A DNA stretch of 64,000 nucleotides from Trinickia soli (GTDB lineage: Bacteria; Pseudomonadota; Gammaproteobacteria; Burkholderiales; Burkholderiaceae), in contig NZ_PNYB01000010.1 in the NCBI RefSeq assembly GCF_002879855.1, positions 167,364 to 231,363 of the forward strand. Direction: 5' to 3'. The stretch's first letter is position 1. Every line of letters starts with the position of its first letter. This document shows, one piece after another, positions 1-9,833 of this stretch. Under the pieces are notes generated by a model. That model was not told where the DNA came from. It was given only the letters and a program-made list of their open reading frames with translations, and did no database searches. A program made the translations under genes and the position numbers.

Positions 1-322
1 GAGGCGCCAGCGCATCGGTACGGCGGGCATGGCCAATCGCCGGCGCCAATTGCGGCTCGCGTCTGCGTTCGGATTCGGAGGGCTGGTATTGGATGTGGCC
101 CGGGTCCTGGACCTTGCCGTCATCGGTGACCTTCGTGTCAGCGACGACGGTATGGACACGGCGGCGGCCGCGCAGCGGCTCCAACATCGACGAACCTGCG
201 CTCGGACTCGACGACCTCGGTTGCTCCCGATTCTCCCCCGGTCTCGGGTTCCGGATCCTGCCCTCTGTTGTAGCCAGCACTGCCAACGCCGGCATGGCGC
301 GTCCTACCCCTCGGCTTTGCAT
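1..322 (-). CDS. possible 5' part of an unknown gene running off the left edge
   Basis: An open frame on the minus strand starts at ATG 322 and stays open to base 1, about 107 codons. GAGGA lies five bases before the ATG. From about codon 47 the third positions are strongly G/C, as in the real genes here. The visible protein is hydrophilic and rich in Ser, Pro and Arg, which would suit a secreted-protein leader, but I recognise no domain. No clear PIP box precedes it. The frame could be chance. Bases 323..498 show nothing else I can support. Confidence 0.3.
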   Translation of the reverse strand, partial: MQSRGVGRAMPALAVLATTEGRIRNPRPGENREQPRSSSPSAGSSMLEPLRGRRRVHTVVADTKVTDDGKVQDPGHIQYQPSESERRREPQLAPAIGHARRTDALAP

Positions 323-498
323 CCGGATCCTCGCTCGTCGAACATGTCATGCACGAATATCGCTTCGAGTGGCCGTTTGCAAAAGCACCGATGCGAAACA
401 GCGATTCAATTTACGCATCAGCTTCGTCACGCGGACCGCTTCCTGAACGCCACACTCACCGATGCCCGACGAAGCGCGCCATTATGCAAGCGGCGCGC

Positions 499-534
499 AA
501 ATAAAAACGTCGCGGTCGTGTAATCGACCGCGAC
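499..534 (-). terminator. rho-independent terminator of the MFS gene
   Basis: A perfect 10-bp inverted repeat, GTCGCGGTCG and CGACCGCGAC, with a 6-nt loop lies at 509..534. Read on the minus strand it is followed by GTTTTTATTT. It sits 65 bases beyond the MFS stop codon, as an intrinsic terminator should. Confidence 0.85.
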
Positions 535-598
535 GAATTCAAGCCCTGCAACGACACGCTAGGACACCTGGGCACAGCCAAGTGCCAAGCGAGGTCGT

Positions 599-1888
599 TC
601 AATCCTCCAGTTGCGCCCCACGCGTCTCGGGAAGGATCAGTGCGGCGAGCATCACGAGGCCATAAGCCGACGCCGCGAACACGCTGATCGCCGCGCCGAG
701 CGTCATCGTCTTGGAGACGACCCCGATGAAGAACGGGAACGTGGCACCGACCGCACGGCCGAAGTTGTAGCAGAAACCAGCGCCGCTGCCGCGCACCCGC
801 GTCGGGAACAACTCCGTCAGATACGCACCCATGCCGGCGAAGATGCCCGAGGCGCAAAAGCCGAGCGGGAAGCCAAGCGCCAGCAGCAGGCCGTTGCTCA
901 TAGGCATGCGGGTGTAGACAAAGGCGATCGCCATCGAAGCCATGGCATAGCCGATCAGCGTCAGGCGCCGGCCGATGCGGTCGTTCAGCGCAGCGCTCGT
1001 CAGATAGCCGATGTACGAACCGACGATAATCACCGACAGATAGCCGCCCGTGCCGACCACGCTCAAATGCTGCGACGTCTTCAGCCACGTCGGCATCCAG
1101 ATGGTGATCGCATAGTAGCCGCCTTGAGCGCCCGTCGTCAGAATCGCCGCACGCAGGGTCGTGGACCCATACTTGCTGAAGATCTGAAGGAACGAGCTAT
1201 GTTCGCCGGAATTCGCTTCGCGTGCCTTCTGGCGTGCGTGGACTTCAGGCTCTTGAACCATCCGGCGCAGCGGAATCACGAACAGCGCGGGCAGCAAGCC
1301 GATCGCGAACAGCGCACGCCAAGCCAGCTCACCAGGCAGCAGCGAGAAGACGACCGTATAGAGCAGCGCCGAGATGCCCCAGCCGAGCGCCCAGCCCGCC
1401 TGCACGGTGCCGACCGCCTTGCCGCGATCGCCCGCGGCAATTGCCTCGCCGATCAGCACGGCACCCGCCGTCCATTCGCCGCCGAAGCCCAGGCCCATCA
1501 AGCCGCGCGCCCAGAGCAACTGATCGTAGCTCTGCGCAAGTGCGCAAAGGAACGTGAAGACCGAGAACCAGACGATCGTGACCTGCAACGTCTTTACACG
1601 GCCGATGCGGTCCGACAAGATGCCCGCCACCCAGCCGCCGAGCGCGGAGGACAGCAGCGTCACAGTGCCGACAAGCCCCGCGTCGGCCCGCGAAATACCC
1701 CAAGTTGCCATGATCGCCGGAATGACGAACGCGAGGAACATCGTGTCCATCGCGTCCAATGCATAGCCGATCTTGCAACTCCAAAACGCGCGCCGCGCGC
1801 TCGCACTCGCACGGCGATACCAGCCGAACGGCCCATCGGCCGCTGCTGCTTGCTGCGCGTCCCCCGCGTATTGTGCTTTTGTGGTCAT
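599..1888 (-). CDS. MFS transporter, metabolite:H+ symporter type
   Basis: Inner-membrane permease of the major facilitator superfamily, 429 residues, a normal length for 12 membrane helices. The loop after helix 2 carries the signature G-x-L-x-D-R-x-G-R-x3 (around GILSDRIGRVKT). A second copy, LNDRIGRR, lies in the loop after helix 8, the usual MFS duplication. Start ATG 1888 has GGAG eight bases upstream. It is divergent from the 5-oxoprolinase/hydantoinase gene across a 376-bp spacer with repeated sites, so it may import that enzyme's substrate. The substrate cannot be read from sequence; family members carry carboxylates, aromatic acids or sialic acid. Confidence 0.9.
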   Translation of the reverse strand: MTTKAQYAGDAQQAAAADGPFGWYRRASASARRAFWSCKIGYALDAMDTMFLAFVIPAIMATWGISRADAGLVGTVTLLSSALGGWVAGILSDRIGRVKTLQVTIVWFSVFTFLCALAQSYDQLLWARGLMGLGFGGEWTAGAVLIGEAIAAGDRGKAVGTVQAGWALGWGISALLYTVVFSLLPGELAWRALFAIGLLPALFVIPLRRMVQEPEVHARQKAREANSGEHSSFLQIFSKYGSTTLRAAILTTGAQGGYYAITIWMPTWLKTSQHLSVVGTGGYLSVIIVGSYIGYLTSAALNDRIGRRLTLIGYAMASMAIAFVYTRMPMSNGLLLALGFPLGFCASGIFAGMGAYLTELFPTRVRGSGAGFCYNFGRAVGATFPFFIGVVSKTMTLGAAISVFAASAYGLVMLAALILPETRGAQLED

Positions 1889-1992
1889 AGCTAGTCTCCA
1901 GGTGGATCGTGTGTGAAAGCGTTACCGGCCGCCCTAGCCCAGATGCTGGCGACCGAATCGGAGTTTTCCTTCAAGGTTGGAAACGATACTAA

Positions 1993-2165
1993 GTCGTCTA
2001 AATTTCACGCGCCAGCGAGGATTTGCAGCCGTCAGTGTCAATATTTCCTTAACAGAAATGTCAGGGTTATCCCACCCCTATCGTCTCTGCCCCCGTTTGA
2101 TCCCCTTGCGCTATGAGATCTCAGAATTGCTCATAAAAATTTCTTGTAGCCGTCATCTAAATTTC
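1993..2165. promoter_or_regulatory. divergent control region with a direct repeat and a palindrome
   Basis: The 376-bp spacer between the divergent MFS and hydantoinase genes (1889..2264) is AT-richer than the flanking genes. It holds a 14-bp direct repeat with one mismatch, GTCGTCTAAATTTC at 1993..2006 and GTCATCTAAATTTC at 2152..2165. A perfect palindrome TGAGATCTCA lies at 2114..2123. These could be operators for the nearby LysR protein (5976..6908). The regulator assignment is inference. Confidence 0.4.
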
Positions 2166-2264
2166 TTCCTCGACACCAATTCGACCGCGCTTCGATAATC
2201 CGCTCCACTTGCCCATGGACCGTCTCGTTCCGGACCATGCCCGTATGTCCATTTGAGGAGACCG

Positions 2265-5200
2265 ATGGAGATGACTTCGAATCACGACAAGCAAGGTAGC
2301 GCCCCTTCGACGCATGGCGCAGGCGCCGGCCGCTGGCAATTCTGGGTGGACCGCGGAGGCACGTTCACCGACATCGTCGCGCGTCGTCCCGACGGCTCGC
2401 TCGTGACCCACAAGCTGCTTTCGGAAAACCCCGAACGCTATCGCGACGCCGTCGTTCAAGGCATCCGCGAGCTGATCGGCGTGCAAGCCGGCGAAGCGCT
2501 GCCGCACGAGCGCATCGAAGTCATCAAGATGGGCACGACCGTCGCCACGAATGCGCTGCTCGAGCGCAAGGGCGCCCGCACGCTGCTGGCCATCACGCAA
2601 GGCTTCGCCGATCAATTGCGCATCGGCTACCAGGAGCGGCCCGACATCTTCGCCCGCCACATCGCGCTGCCCTCGCAGATGTACGAGCGCGTAGCCGAGA
2701 TCCGCGAGCGCGTCGATGCGCACGGCAATACGCTGGCGCCGCTTGACGAGGACCATACTCGCAGCGTGCTGGCCGAGGCGCGCAAAGCAGGCATCACGTC
2801 GATCGCGATCGTGCTGATGCACGGCTACAGATTCCCGGAGCACGAGTTGCGCGTGGCCGAGATCGCGCGCGACTGCGGTTTTACCCAGATTTCCGTGAGC
2901 CATCTTGTCAGCCCTCTGATGAAGCTGGTCGGCCGCGGCGACACCACCGTGGTCGACGCTTACCTCTCGCCGGTGCTGCGCGATTACGTCGAGCGCGTAA
3001 TGGCTCAGACGGGCAGTGTGCCGCTGATGTTCATGCAATCGAGCGGCGGCCTGGCCGAAGCAACCCACTTCCAGGGCAAGGACGCGATCCTCTCGGGCCC
3101 GGCCGGCGGCATCGTCGGTGCGGTTAAAACGTCGGAAGCCGCGGGCGAACGTAAGGTCATTACGTTCGATATGGGCGGCACGTCCACCGACGTCGCGCAT
3201 TACGACGGCGCCTACGAGCGTGTCTTCGAAACGCAGGTTGCCGGTGTGCGCGTGCGTGCGCCGATGATGGACATCCATACCGTGGCCGCCGGCGGCGGTT
3301 CGATCTGCAGCTTCGAGAACGGCCGTTTCCAGGTCGGACCCGAGTCGGCCGGCGCTTATCCCGGCCCCGCCGCCTATCGCAATGGCGGCCCGCTGACCGT
3401 GACCGACTGCAACGTCATGCTCGGCCGCGTGCAGCCCGATCATTTCCCGCACGTCTTCGGGCCGAACGGCGATCTGCCACTCGACGTGGCGACCGTTCGC
3501 GAAAAGTTCGAAGCCCTCTCGGCGCGCGTGAGCGCCGAAACGGGCCGCGCGATGACCGCCGAAGCGATTGCCGAGGGCTTCCTCACGATCGCCGTCGACA
3601 ACATGGCGCAGGCGATCAAGAAGATCTCGGTCGAACGCGGCCATGACGTGGCCGATTACGCGCTGTGCGCATTTGGCGGCGCAGGCGGCCAGGCGGCTTG
3701 CGCCGTGGCCGAGTCGCTCGGCATGCGGCGCATCGTGTTGCACCCGTTCGCGGGTGTGCTCTCGGCTTTCGGCATGGGCTTGGCCGATCTGCGCGTGCTG
3801 CGCGAGAAGGCCGTCGAGTCCGTGCTCGACGACGAGACCGTGGCGGCGCTGCGCGAAAGCTATCAGGCACTCGAGGGCGCGGCCGTGGAAGAGATCCTCG
3901 CCCAGCGCATGCCGCGCCAGCACGTGCGCACGCTTCGCACCGCGCGCCTGAAGTACCAGAACACCGATTCGACCCTCGAAGTTTCGTTCGGCGACGCGCG
4001 CGCGATGAAGACCGCCTTCGACGCGCTCCATCAGAAGCGTTTCGGATTCGTGATGGAAGCGAAGCCTCTGGTGGTCGAGTCGATCGCCGTCGAGGCCATC
4101 GGCATCACCGAGAACGGTGCGGCCGTCGGCCATGCACAGGCGCATGGACGGACCGATACGGCCATCGAGGCCGGCACGCGCATCGCCATGTTCGTTGACG
4201 GCGCTTGGGCCGACGTGCCGCTCGTGCGCCGCAACACGCTCGCGGTCGGCGAATCGCTCCCGGGGCCGGCGCTGCTCACCGAAGACATCTCCACCGTCGT
4301 GTTGCTCGCGGGCTGGCGCGCGACGATGCTCGAGGACGGCACACTGCGACTCGACCAGGACGACGTGGCACGCGAGGGCGCAGCCAAACCGGCCAGCGTC
4401 ATCACGACCGAAGTCCACCCGGTTCACCTCGAGATCTTCAACAACGTCTTCATGTCGATCGCCCAGCAAATGGGCGTGACGCTCGAAAAGACGTCGTACT
4501 CGGTCAACATGAAGGAGCGTCTCGACTTCTCGTGCGCGATCTTCGATCGCAACGGCGGGCTGATCGCCAATGCCCCGCATATTCCCGTGCACCTCGGCTC
4601 GATGAGCGACAGCGTGCTGACGGTGATCCGCGAGCACAGCGCGAAGATGAAGCGTGGCGACGCATTCATGCTGAACGTGCCCTACAACGGCGGCACGCAC
4701 CTGCCCGACATCACCGTGGTGATGCCGGTGCACGCGGCCGACCGCGACGAACTGCTGTTCTACGTGGCGGCGCGCGGGCACCATGGCGACGTCGGCGGCA
4801 TCACGCCGGGCTCGATGCCTCCCAACAGCACCGTTATCGAAGAGGAAGGCGTCCTGCTCGACAACGTGCAGATCGTCGACGGCGGCACGTTCCTCGAGGC
4901 CCGGGTGCGGGCGCTGTTCGCGTCGGGTCCCTACCCCGCGCGCAACATCGACCAGAACATTGCCGATCTCATGGCGCAGATTGCCGCCTGCAAGTGCGGC
5001 ACGACCGAACTGCTGGCCGCCACGCGCCGCTACGGCGCCGAGGTTGTCCTGGCCTATATGAACCACGTGCAGGACAACGCCGAGGAAGCGGTGCGCAACG
5101 CCATCAGCGCACTCGGTGACGGCGAGTTCACCTACGGCATGGACGACGGCGCGCAGATTCGCGTATGCGTCACGATCGACCGGGAGCGCCGCCAGGCGCG

Positions 5201-5945
5201 CGTGGATTTCGGCGGCACGAGCACGCAGCGCCCCGGCAACTTCAACGCGCCGCGCTCGGTCTGCAAGGCAGCGGTGCTCTACGTATTCCGCACACTGCTG
5301 GCCGGTTCGATTCCGATGAACGAGGGGGTGCTGCGTCCGATCGACATTGTGATTCCGCAAGGTTCGATGCTGAACCCCGTCTATCCGGCGGCCGTCGTGG
5401 CAGGCAACGTCGAAGTCTCGCAGGCCGTGACGGACGCGCTCTATGGCGCGCTGAAGATCATGGCCGCTTCGCAGGGCACGATGAACAACTTCACGTTCGG
5501 CGACGACGAGCACCAGTACTACGAGACGATCGCGGGCGGCTCGGGCGCGGGCCCCGATCATCCCGGCACCTCGGTGGTTCAGACGCACATGACGAACTCG
5601 CGGATGACCGATCCGGAAGTCATCGAATGGCGCTTCCCCGTCGTCGTGGAGCAGCATGCGATCCGCCGCGGAAGCGGCGGCCGGGGCCGCCAATCGGGCG
5701 GTGACGGCGCGGTGCGGCGCATTCGCTTCACGCGCTCCATGACGGCGAGCATCCTCGCCAACCGCCGCGAAGTGCCGCCGTTCGGCCTCGCAGGCGGCGA
5801 ACACGGACGCGTCGGCTGCAACTGGGTGGAGCGTGCCAATGGCGCCGTCGACCGCTTCGGCGCCACACATACGACGGTCGTTCACCCTGGCGACGTGTTC
5901 GTCATCGAAACCCCGGGCGGCGGTGGCTACGGCTCGGCAGACTGA
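2265..5945 (+). CDS. fused 5-oxoprolinase / hydantoinase (HyuA-HyuB)
   Basis: ATP-dependent cytosolic amidohydrolase of the 5-oxoprolinase/hydantoinase family, which opens 5-oxoproline (pyroglutamate) to glutamate or splits related hydantoins. The HyuA half (about residues 20-700) has the N-terminal VDRGGTFTD phosphate-binding motif, GPAGGIVGA and DMGGTSTD. The HyuB half starts near residue 715 with the conserved stretch around [17 protein letters not shown] total of about 1226 residues matches full-length single-chain 5-oxoprolinases, whereas many bacteria split the two halves. Start chosen at ATG 2265 with GAGGAG four bases before; ATG 2271 or TTG 2253 are alternatives. Neighbouring 5-oxoproline-forming genes favour 5-oxoprolinase over hydantoinase, but sequence alone does not settle it. 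Confidence 0.88.
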   Translation: MEMTSNHDKQGSAPSTHGAGAGRWQFWVDRGGTFTDIVARRPDGSLVTHKLLSENPERYRDAVVQGIRELIGVQAGEALPHERIEVIKMGTTVATNALLERKGARTLLAITQGFADQLRIGYQERPDIFARHIALPSQMYERVAEIRERVDAHGNTLAPLDEDHTRSVLAEARKAGITSIAIVLMHGYRFPEHELRVAEIARDCGFTQISVSHLVSPLMKLVGRGDTTVVDAYLSPVLRDYVERVMAQTGSVPLMFMQSSGGLAEATHFQGKDAILSGPAGGIVGAVKTSEAAGERKVITFDMGGTSTDVAHYDGAYERVFETQVAGVRVRAPMMDIHTVAAGGGSICSFENGRFQVGPESAGAYPGPAAYRNGGPLTVTDCNVMLGRVQPDHFPHVFGPNGDLPLDVATVREKFEALSARVSAETGRAMTAEAIAEGFLTIAVDNMAQAIKKISVERGHDVADYALCAFGGAGGQAACAVAESLGMRRIVLHPFAGVLSAFGMGLADLRVLREKAVESVLDDETVAALRESYQALEGAAVEEILAQRMPRQHVRTLRTARLKYQNTDSTLEVSFGDARAMKTAFDALHQKRFGFVMEAKPLVVESIAVEAIGITENGAAVGHAQAHGRTDTAIEAGTRIAMFVDGAWADVPLVRRNTLAVGESLPGPALLTEDISTVVLLAGWRATMLEDGTLRLDQDDVAREGAAKPASVITTEVHPVHLEIFNNVFMSIAQQMGVTLEKTSYSVNMKERLDFSCAIFDRNGGLIANAPHIPVHLGSMSDSVLTVIREHSAKMKRGDAFMLNVPYNGGTHLPDITVVMPVHAADRDELLFYVAARGHHGDVGGITPGSMPPNSTVIEEEGVLLDNVQIVDGGTFLEARVRALFASGPYPARNIDQNIADLMAQIAACKCGTTELLAATRRYGAEVVLAYMNHVQDNAEEAVRNAISALGDGEFTYGMDDGAQIRVCVTIDRERRQARVDFGGTSTQRPGNFNAPRSVCKAAVLYVFRTLLAGSIPMNEGVLRPIDIVIPQGSMLNPVYPAAVVAGNVEVSQAVTDALYGALKIMAASQGTMNNFTFGDDEHQYYETIAGGSGAGPDHPGTSVVQTHMTNSRMTDPEVIEWRFPVVVEQHAIRRGSGGRGRQSGGDGAVRRIRFTRSMTASILANRREVPPFGLAGGEHGRVGCNWVERANGAVDRFGATHTTVVHPGDVFVIETPGGGGYGSAD

Positions 5946-5975
5946 GCCCGGCCGGTGTGAAGGGGCCTTGGTGCG

Positions 5976-6908
5976 ATGAACACCCGCTTCCTCGAAACCT
6001 TCGTGACGCTCGCCCAGTTGCAGAGCTTTCGGGCGACGGCACGGACACTTCACGCCACGCCGGCGACCATCTCGCTGCGCATCCGCACGCTCGAGGATGA
6101 GCTCAAGTGCGAGCTGGTCGACCGGCGTTCGCGCAAGTTCCGGCTTACCCCGGCCGGTCAATATCTCGTCGACTTCGCTCGGGACGTAATCGACGCGGCG
6201 CGGACGCTGCGGGAGGCGGCCGGCGCCGAGCCGGTCGTCGGCGGTACCTTGCGGCTCGGCGTGAACGAGACGGTCGTGCACAGTTGGCTCGCGCATTACC
6301 TCTCGTATCTGAACGCGCGGTTTCCGACGCTCGAGGTCGATCTCGCGGTCGACACGAGCGCCGCGTTGCAAAAGCGGTTGCTCGCGGGCGAGCTCGATAT
6401 GGCGCTGCGCATCGAAGGTGTGGACAGCCCCCGCGTGGTGTCCCGTTCCATCGCCAGCTATCCGGTGCGCTGGATCGCGCGGCGCGACCTGCTTGCGCAG
6501 CATTCGGACGGCCTGGCCCAGCAGATACTCAACCGGCCGGTGCTGACCTTTGGGCGCGGAACGACCCCACAGATCGCGCTCGAACACATCGTGCATGGGA
6601 TTGCCGTGGAGAATGGCATGCGGATCGACCAAATGCGGATCATCTGCTCGCCGTCCGTGGCCGCAATCGTGCAGCTCGTGCGCGACGGCTACGGCGTGGC
6701 CGCGATCCCGCGTCTGTTCGTGGCCGACGCCCTCTCGAGCGGCGAGTTCGCCGAGATACCGCTGCGACCGGCGCCCCCGCCGATCGTGATTTCGTCGTGC
6801 GCCCGGGCCGATGCGGGCGTGACCGTCGGCGCAGCCGTGGACGCGGCGCACGAAGCCTGCGCCGAGTATTGCCTGGGCCAACCGGGCGAACTCATCGAAG
6901 CGCTCTAA
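5976..6908 (+). CDS. LysR-family transcriptional regulator
   Basis: 310 residues, typical for the family. A winged helix-turn-helix occupies residues 1-60 (LETFVTLAQLQSFRATARTL, then PATISLRIRTLE). A periplasmic-binding-like effector domain starts near residue 90 (GGTLRLGVNETVVHSW). It lies 30 bp downstream of the hydantoinase gene in the same direction, so it may be cotranscribed and act on the divergent MFS/hydantoinase promoter region. Its ligand is unknown. The protein resembles the LysR encoded at 15640..16569 around the VHSW segment, which suggests related family members. Confidence 0.92.
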   Translation: MNTRFLETFVTLAQLQSFRATARTLHATPATISLRIRTLEDELKCELVDRRSRKFRLTPAGQYLVDFARDVIDAARTLREAAGAEPVVGGTLRLGVNETVVHSWLAHYLSYLNARFPTLEVDLAVDTSAALQKRLLAGELDMALRIEGVDSPRVVSRSIASYPVRWIARRDLLAQHSDGLAQQILNRPVLTFGRGTTPQIALEHIVHGIAVENGMRIDQMRIICSPSVAAIVQLVRDGYGVAAIPRLFVADALSSGEFAEIPLRPAPPPIVISSCARADAGVTVGAAVDAAHEACAEYCLGQPGELIEAL

Positions 6909-6941
6909 AACGAGCGTGAAATGTAAACGTTACCTGCGAGG

Positions 6942-7004
6942 TTCGTAATTCCGAACTTCGCTGCGGATGGTGCAGCGCAATCCGCAACATCGCTTCGGTA
7001 CGCT
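6942..7004 (+). promoter_or_regulatory. imperfect PIP/hrpII-type promoter of the ShET2-like effector
   Basis: TTCGT at 6942..6946, 15 nt, then TGCGG at 6962..6966, followed after 32 nt by TACGCT (6999..7004). The -10 fits the YANNNT consensus and spacing, but the second half-site is degenerate (TGCG for TTCG), so this is a weaker call than the perfect boxes elsewhere. It lies 53 bp before the GTG start. Confidence 0.4.
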
Positions 7005-7056
7005 GGGATCACGGTAAGTCGCCGTTACTCGCCTTGATCACACCCTGGAGGTCAGC

Positions 7057-9429
7057 GTGCCCCTGCCTATCGACTCGGCCGCGCCAATGCCCACGTCCGA
7101 AGCGTTGCCGGCCGACCGTACCTCGGCGCCCGCCGCTACGCCGGCGGCTCCCCGCCCCTCGTCGAATGCACGCTGGGCCATGTCCGGTGCCCTGGCATGC
7201 CTGTCTCCGTTCAAGAGGCAAACGCCCGCCACCCCGCCCACTGCCGGTGCTTTGCAGCGCCCCGCGCCTAAAGTGCCGCCGCGAGCGATGGCTCGCCAGA
7301 AACCGTGGGACGTACGAACGGGCGTCGCCGATATGGCGACGCTCTCGGACAAGCGCGTCAAGCGGTGGTTCAAGAAGTCCGCGTCCGAGCAATATCTGTA
7401 TGCGAAGAGCTTGCTGCCCAAGCAGCGCGACGAACTCGAACAGGAGCTCGCCCAAACGATGCGGGGCAATACGCCCGCGGCCGGCGAGGCGCTGACCATG
7501 TGGCTCTCGGTCCAGCAGGCACGCTTGCGCACACACTCCCCCTTGCAGCAGCAGTTGCATCGGTCGCAGCAGGTCGCCAACGCGATACCGAGCGCGACTG
7601 TCGTAGGTGCGGCAGTGTCGTTGCCCGCGCTGATGAACACGCGAATCCGGTACTACCAGTCCGACGAGCGGCCCGAGTACGCGAAGGCCTTCGACAATTT
7701 CATGAGCGTGATCGGCGATCCGTCACTGCCCCCCGAAGTCCGAAACGCAGCGGCGGAACGGCTCGAATACCATGCCTGGAGCGAGGGCACGATCGCGCCG
7801 CAAGAACAGCATCTGCTATATACCCACGGTGCGCGAAGGATGGCCGACGAAGGCTATCGCGTTCCTCGGCGGACCTTCTCGGACCTGTTTGCGGCGCGTC
7901 CCGTCGGCCCCGGGTTGACGAAGGAGGCGCCCTACTTTTCGTCGAAACGGCCGCTGACCAACCTGAACGGTCAGATCGCGTTCGAAAAAGGCATGGAACC
8001 CACCGACGTCAATGTGGACAAGTTGTGGTGCAGACACCTGGCCCTCGCCTATTGCCTTTCTTCCGACGACAACGACGGCAAGTTCGACTTCGACAAGCTG
8101 TCTATCTCCGGGCCGCTTCATTACGATAATTTCGTCGATCACGCGTGGCGCGACAAATATTTGCAGCCGCGCAACTATCTTCACGGCGCAGGCATGGGTC
8201 CCGACGCGCGTCGTGCGGTCGTGGACAACGATCGTTTCGGCGCGTCACTGGCGAACGCATTCAAGAAGCTGGAAGCCACCGGGCAATCGCATGCCTCGGC
8301 CGTCATCAATGTGGCGGAGTTTGGCGAGACAGGGGCGAAGTCCTACTCGGGGCATGCCATGGCCATGACGATCAAGGTCAAAACGGATCCTGGCAAAGGC
8401 ACACCTGTCTACGTCGTAACCGTCTACGACCCGAACCATACCGTTACGCATAAGCGAGTCAGGGTGACCGATCTGCAATCGCTCGAGCGCCTTGCATTTC
8501 GCGATTTCATCGATCCCGATTTCAGCTATGGCAACGCCGCTGCGATCGCGGTCCTGTCGAAGACCATGCCCGCCGGGTTCGAGGACGAATCGGCCGCCGC
8601 CGACGTAGGCGTCGTCAAAGCGCGGATCGGCCTCGCCCTACGCGAGAACGTTCCGGAAGCGCTCGATATCGTTGCCGCTCTACTGAGCGAGCCCGGGCTC
8701 GCGCAAATCGATCATGGAAAACTGGCGGACACCCTCGATGCGAAAGAGGCTTCCGGCGTTTCGATGCTGTCTGAGGCGCTTAAGTTCGGCAACAGCGAAG
8801 CCGTGCGAGCATACGGCCGTTTGCTCAACAAGGCGGGGCTGCCGCCGCACATGCACGCCAGGCTGCTGGGAACCACGGTCGAGCCCGGCATACCGGCGTT
8901 CAACAGCATGATGAAAACGTCCTATTACAACAGCTGGGATACCATCGAGACCTTCGCCGAGGTAGTCGCGGATGCGCACCTCCCGGCACAGGCAAAGGTC
9001 GACCTCCTGGAAGGAAAGGATGCCGAGGGCACGCCCGCGTTATCGTCGGCGACGAAGTCTGAAAACGCCGCAGCGGCCGGGCTCCTGATGAAAACGATCC
9101 TGCACTCGACGTTGCCGGTGGTCATGAAGTCGCAACTGCTGGCTGCCAAGGACGCTCAAGGCACGCCTGCGCTCGCGCACGCCATGGAGCGCGGCGACGC
9201 CTATACGGTCATGCGCTTCATGAAGCAAATAGGCCATTCCGACCTTCCCGACGCCGTCAAGGTGGAACTCATCGCAGCACGAAGTACGGATGGGACGAGT
9301 GGCTTGGCGCGCGCCGAACAAGCCGGGCACTCGGAGTTGCTGAATCTATACAAAGACCTCATTGGCCAAATGTCGTTGCCGGAGGCGATGAAAACCGAAC
9401 TGATGACAGCCGGAAAACCAGCGCACTGA
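7057..9429 (+). CDS. type III effector candidate, ShET2/EspL-like cysteine protease with C-terminal repeats
   Basis: 790 residues from GTG 7057, with GGAGG five bases upstream. The first 110 residues are rich in Ala, Pro, Ser and Thr, as in T3SS export leaders. The centre has the order and motifs of the ShET2/OspD/EspL protease family: Cys325 in LWCRHLALAY, His433 in SGHAMAM and Asp458 in VYDPNH. From about residue 510 to the end come units of roughly 35 residues with recurring LP-x-x-(M/V)K-x-x-L(L/I)-A...G-T-x-x-L-x-x-A, resembling the divergent ankyrin-like repeats of that family. Known members cleave host RHIM-motif proteins; the target here is unknown. An imperfect Hrp promoter precedes it. 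No chaperone gene is adjacent. Confidence 0.75.
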   Translation: MPLPIDSAAPMPTSEALPADRTSAPAATPAAPRPSSNARWAMSGALACLSPFKRQTPATPPTAGALQRPAPKVPPRAMARQKPWDVRTGVADMATLSDKRVKRWFKKSASEQYLYAKSLLPKQRDELEQELAQTMRGNTPAAGEALTMWLSVQQARLRTHSPLQQQLHRSQQVANAIPSATVVGAAVSLPALMNTRIRYYQSDERPEYAKAFDNFMSVIGDPSLPPEVRNAAAERLEYHAWSEGTIAPQEQHLLYTHGARRMADEGYRVPRRTFSDLFAARPVGPGLTKEAPYFSSKRPLTNLNGQIAFEKGMEPTDVNVDKLWCRHLALAYCLSSDDNDGKFDFDKLSISGPLHYDNFVDHAWRDKYLQPRNYLHGAGMGPDARRAVVDNDRFGASLANAFKKLEATGQSHASAVINVAEFGETGAKSYSGHAMAMTIKVKTDPGKGTPVYVVTVYDPNHTVTHKRVRVTDLQSLERLAFRDFIDPDFSYGNAAAIAVLSKTMPAGFEDESAAADVGVVKARIGLALRENVPEALDIVAALLSEPGLAQIDHGKLADTLDAKEASGVSMLSEALKFGNSEAVRAYGRLLNKAGLPPHMHARLLGTTVEPGIPAFNSMMKTSYYNSWDTIETFAEVVADAHLPAQAKVDLLEGKDAEGTPALSSATKSENAAAAGLLMKTILHSTLPVVMKSQLLAAKDAQGTPALAHAMERGDAYTVMRFMKQIGHSDLPDAVKVELIAARSTDGTSGLARAEQAGHSELLNLYKDLIGQMSLPEAMKTELMTAGKPAH

Positions 9430-9600
9430 ATAGCGAACGTGCCGCGACCATTCGCTCCTCCCCGCCCCATCGCAACCGAGCCGCGGCACCCGATCGATAT
9501 CGGCGCGAATACTCCGGCAACGTCCCGCCTCTGACTGGCTCCCACCAATAAAAATACCTGATCATTTGGGACAGCCATTTTCGATTATGTTCTATCAGGA

Positions 9601-9658
9601 GGCATTCGTAGAATGCCAACACACATCGATTGAATGACACTGCTGGCGGTCATTCAAT
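9601..9658. repeat. two consecutive inverted repeats in a gene-free spacer
   Basis: Bases 9430..9833 hold no gene I can support. Within them GGCATTC-GTA-GAATGCC (9601..9617) forms a 7-bp hairpin. It is followed by ATTGAATGAC (9629..9638) and its exact complement GTCATTCAAT (9649..9658) around a 10-nt loop. Neither is followed by a T-run, so they are not classic terminators. They may end transcription of the effector, serve as operators, or act in RNA. Confidence 0.45.
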
Positions 9659-9833
9659 ACACCGGCTGCCGTTCGTCATCCGTCGCAAGGCGCGCAGCGT
9701 GAGGCCAGTCGTGCTGCCGGCAGGCCCCTTCCCGAAGTAGACCCGGCTTCGCACGCCGGCTCTCGACGACCTCTGGCTTCAACTTCACGCACCGCTACGG
9801 CACTGGCCCGCGAATCCGAATGTCGAGGCAATC

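Noticed and set aside
2157..6881. A very long open frame on the minus strand, antisense to the hydantoinase and LysR genes.
   Set aside because: Its translation is Arg/His/Val/Asp-rich with no domain, and the plus strand encodes two clear proteins. It is a mirror frame produced by high GC and codon bias.
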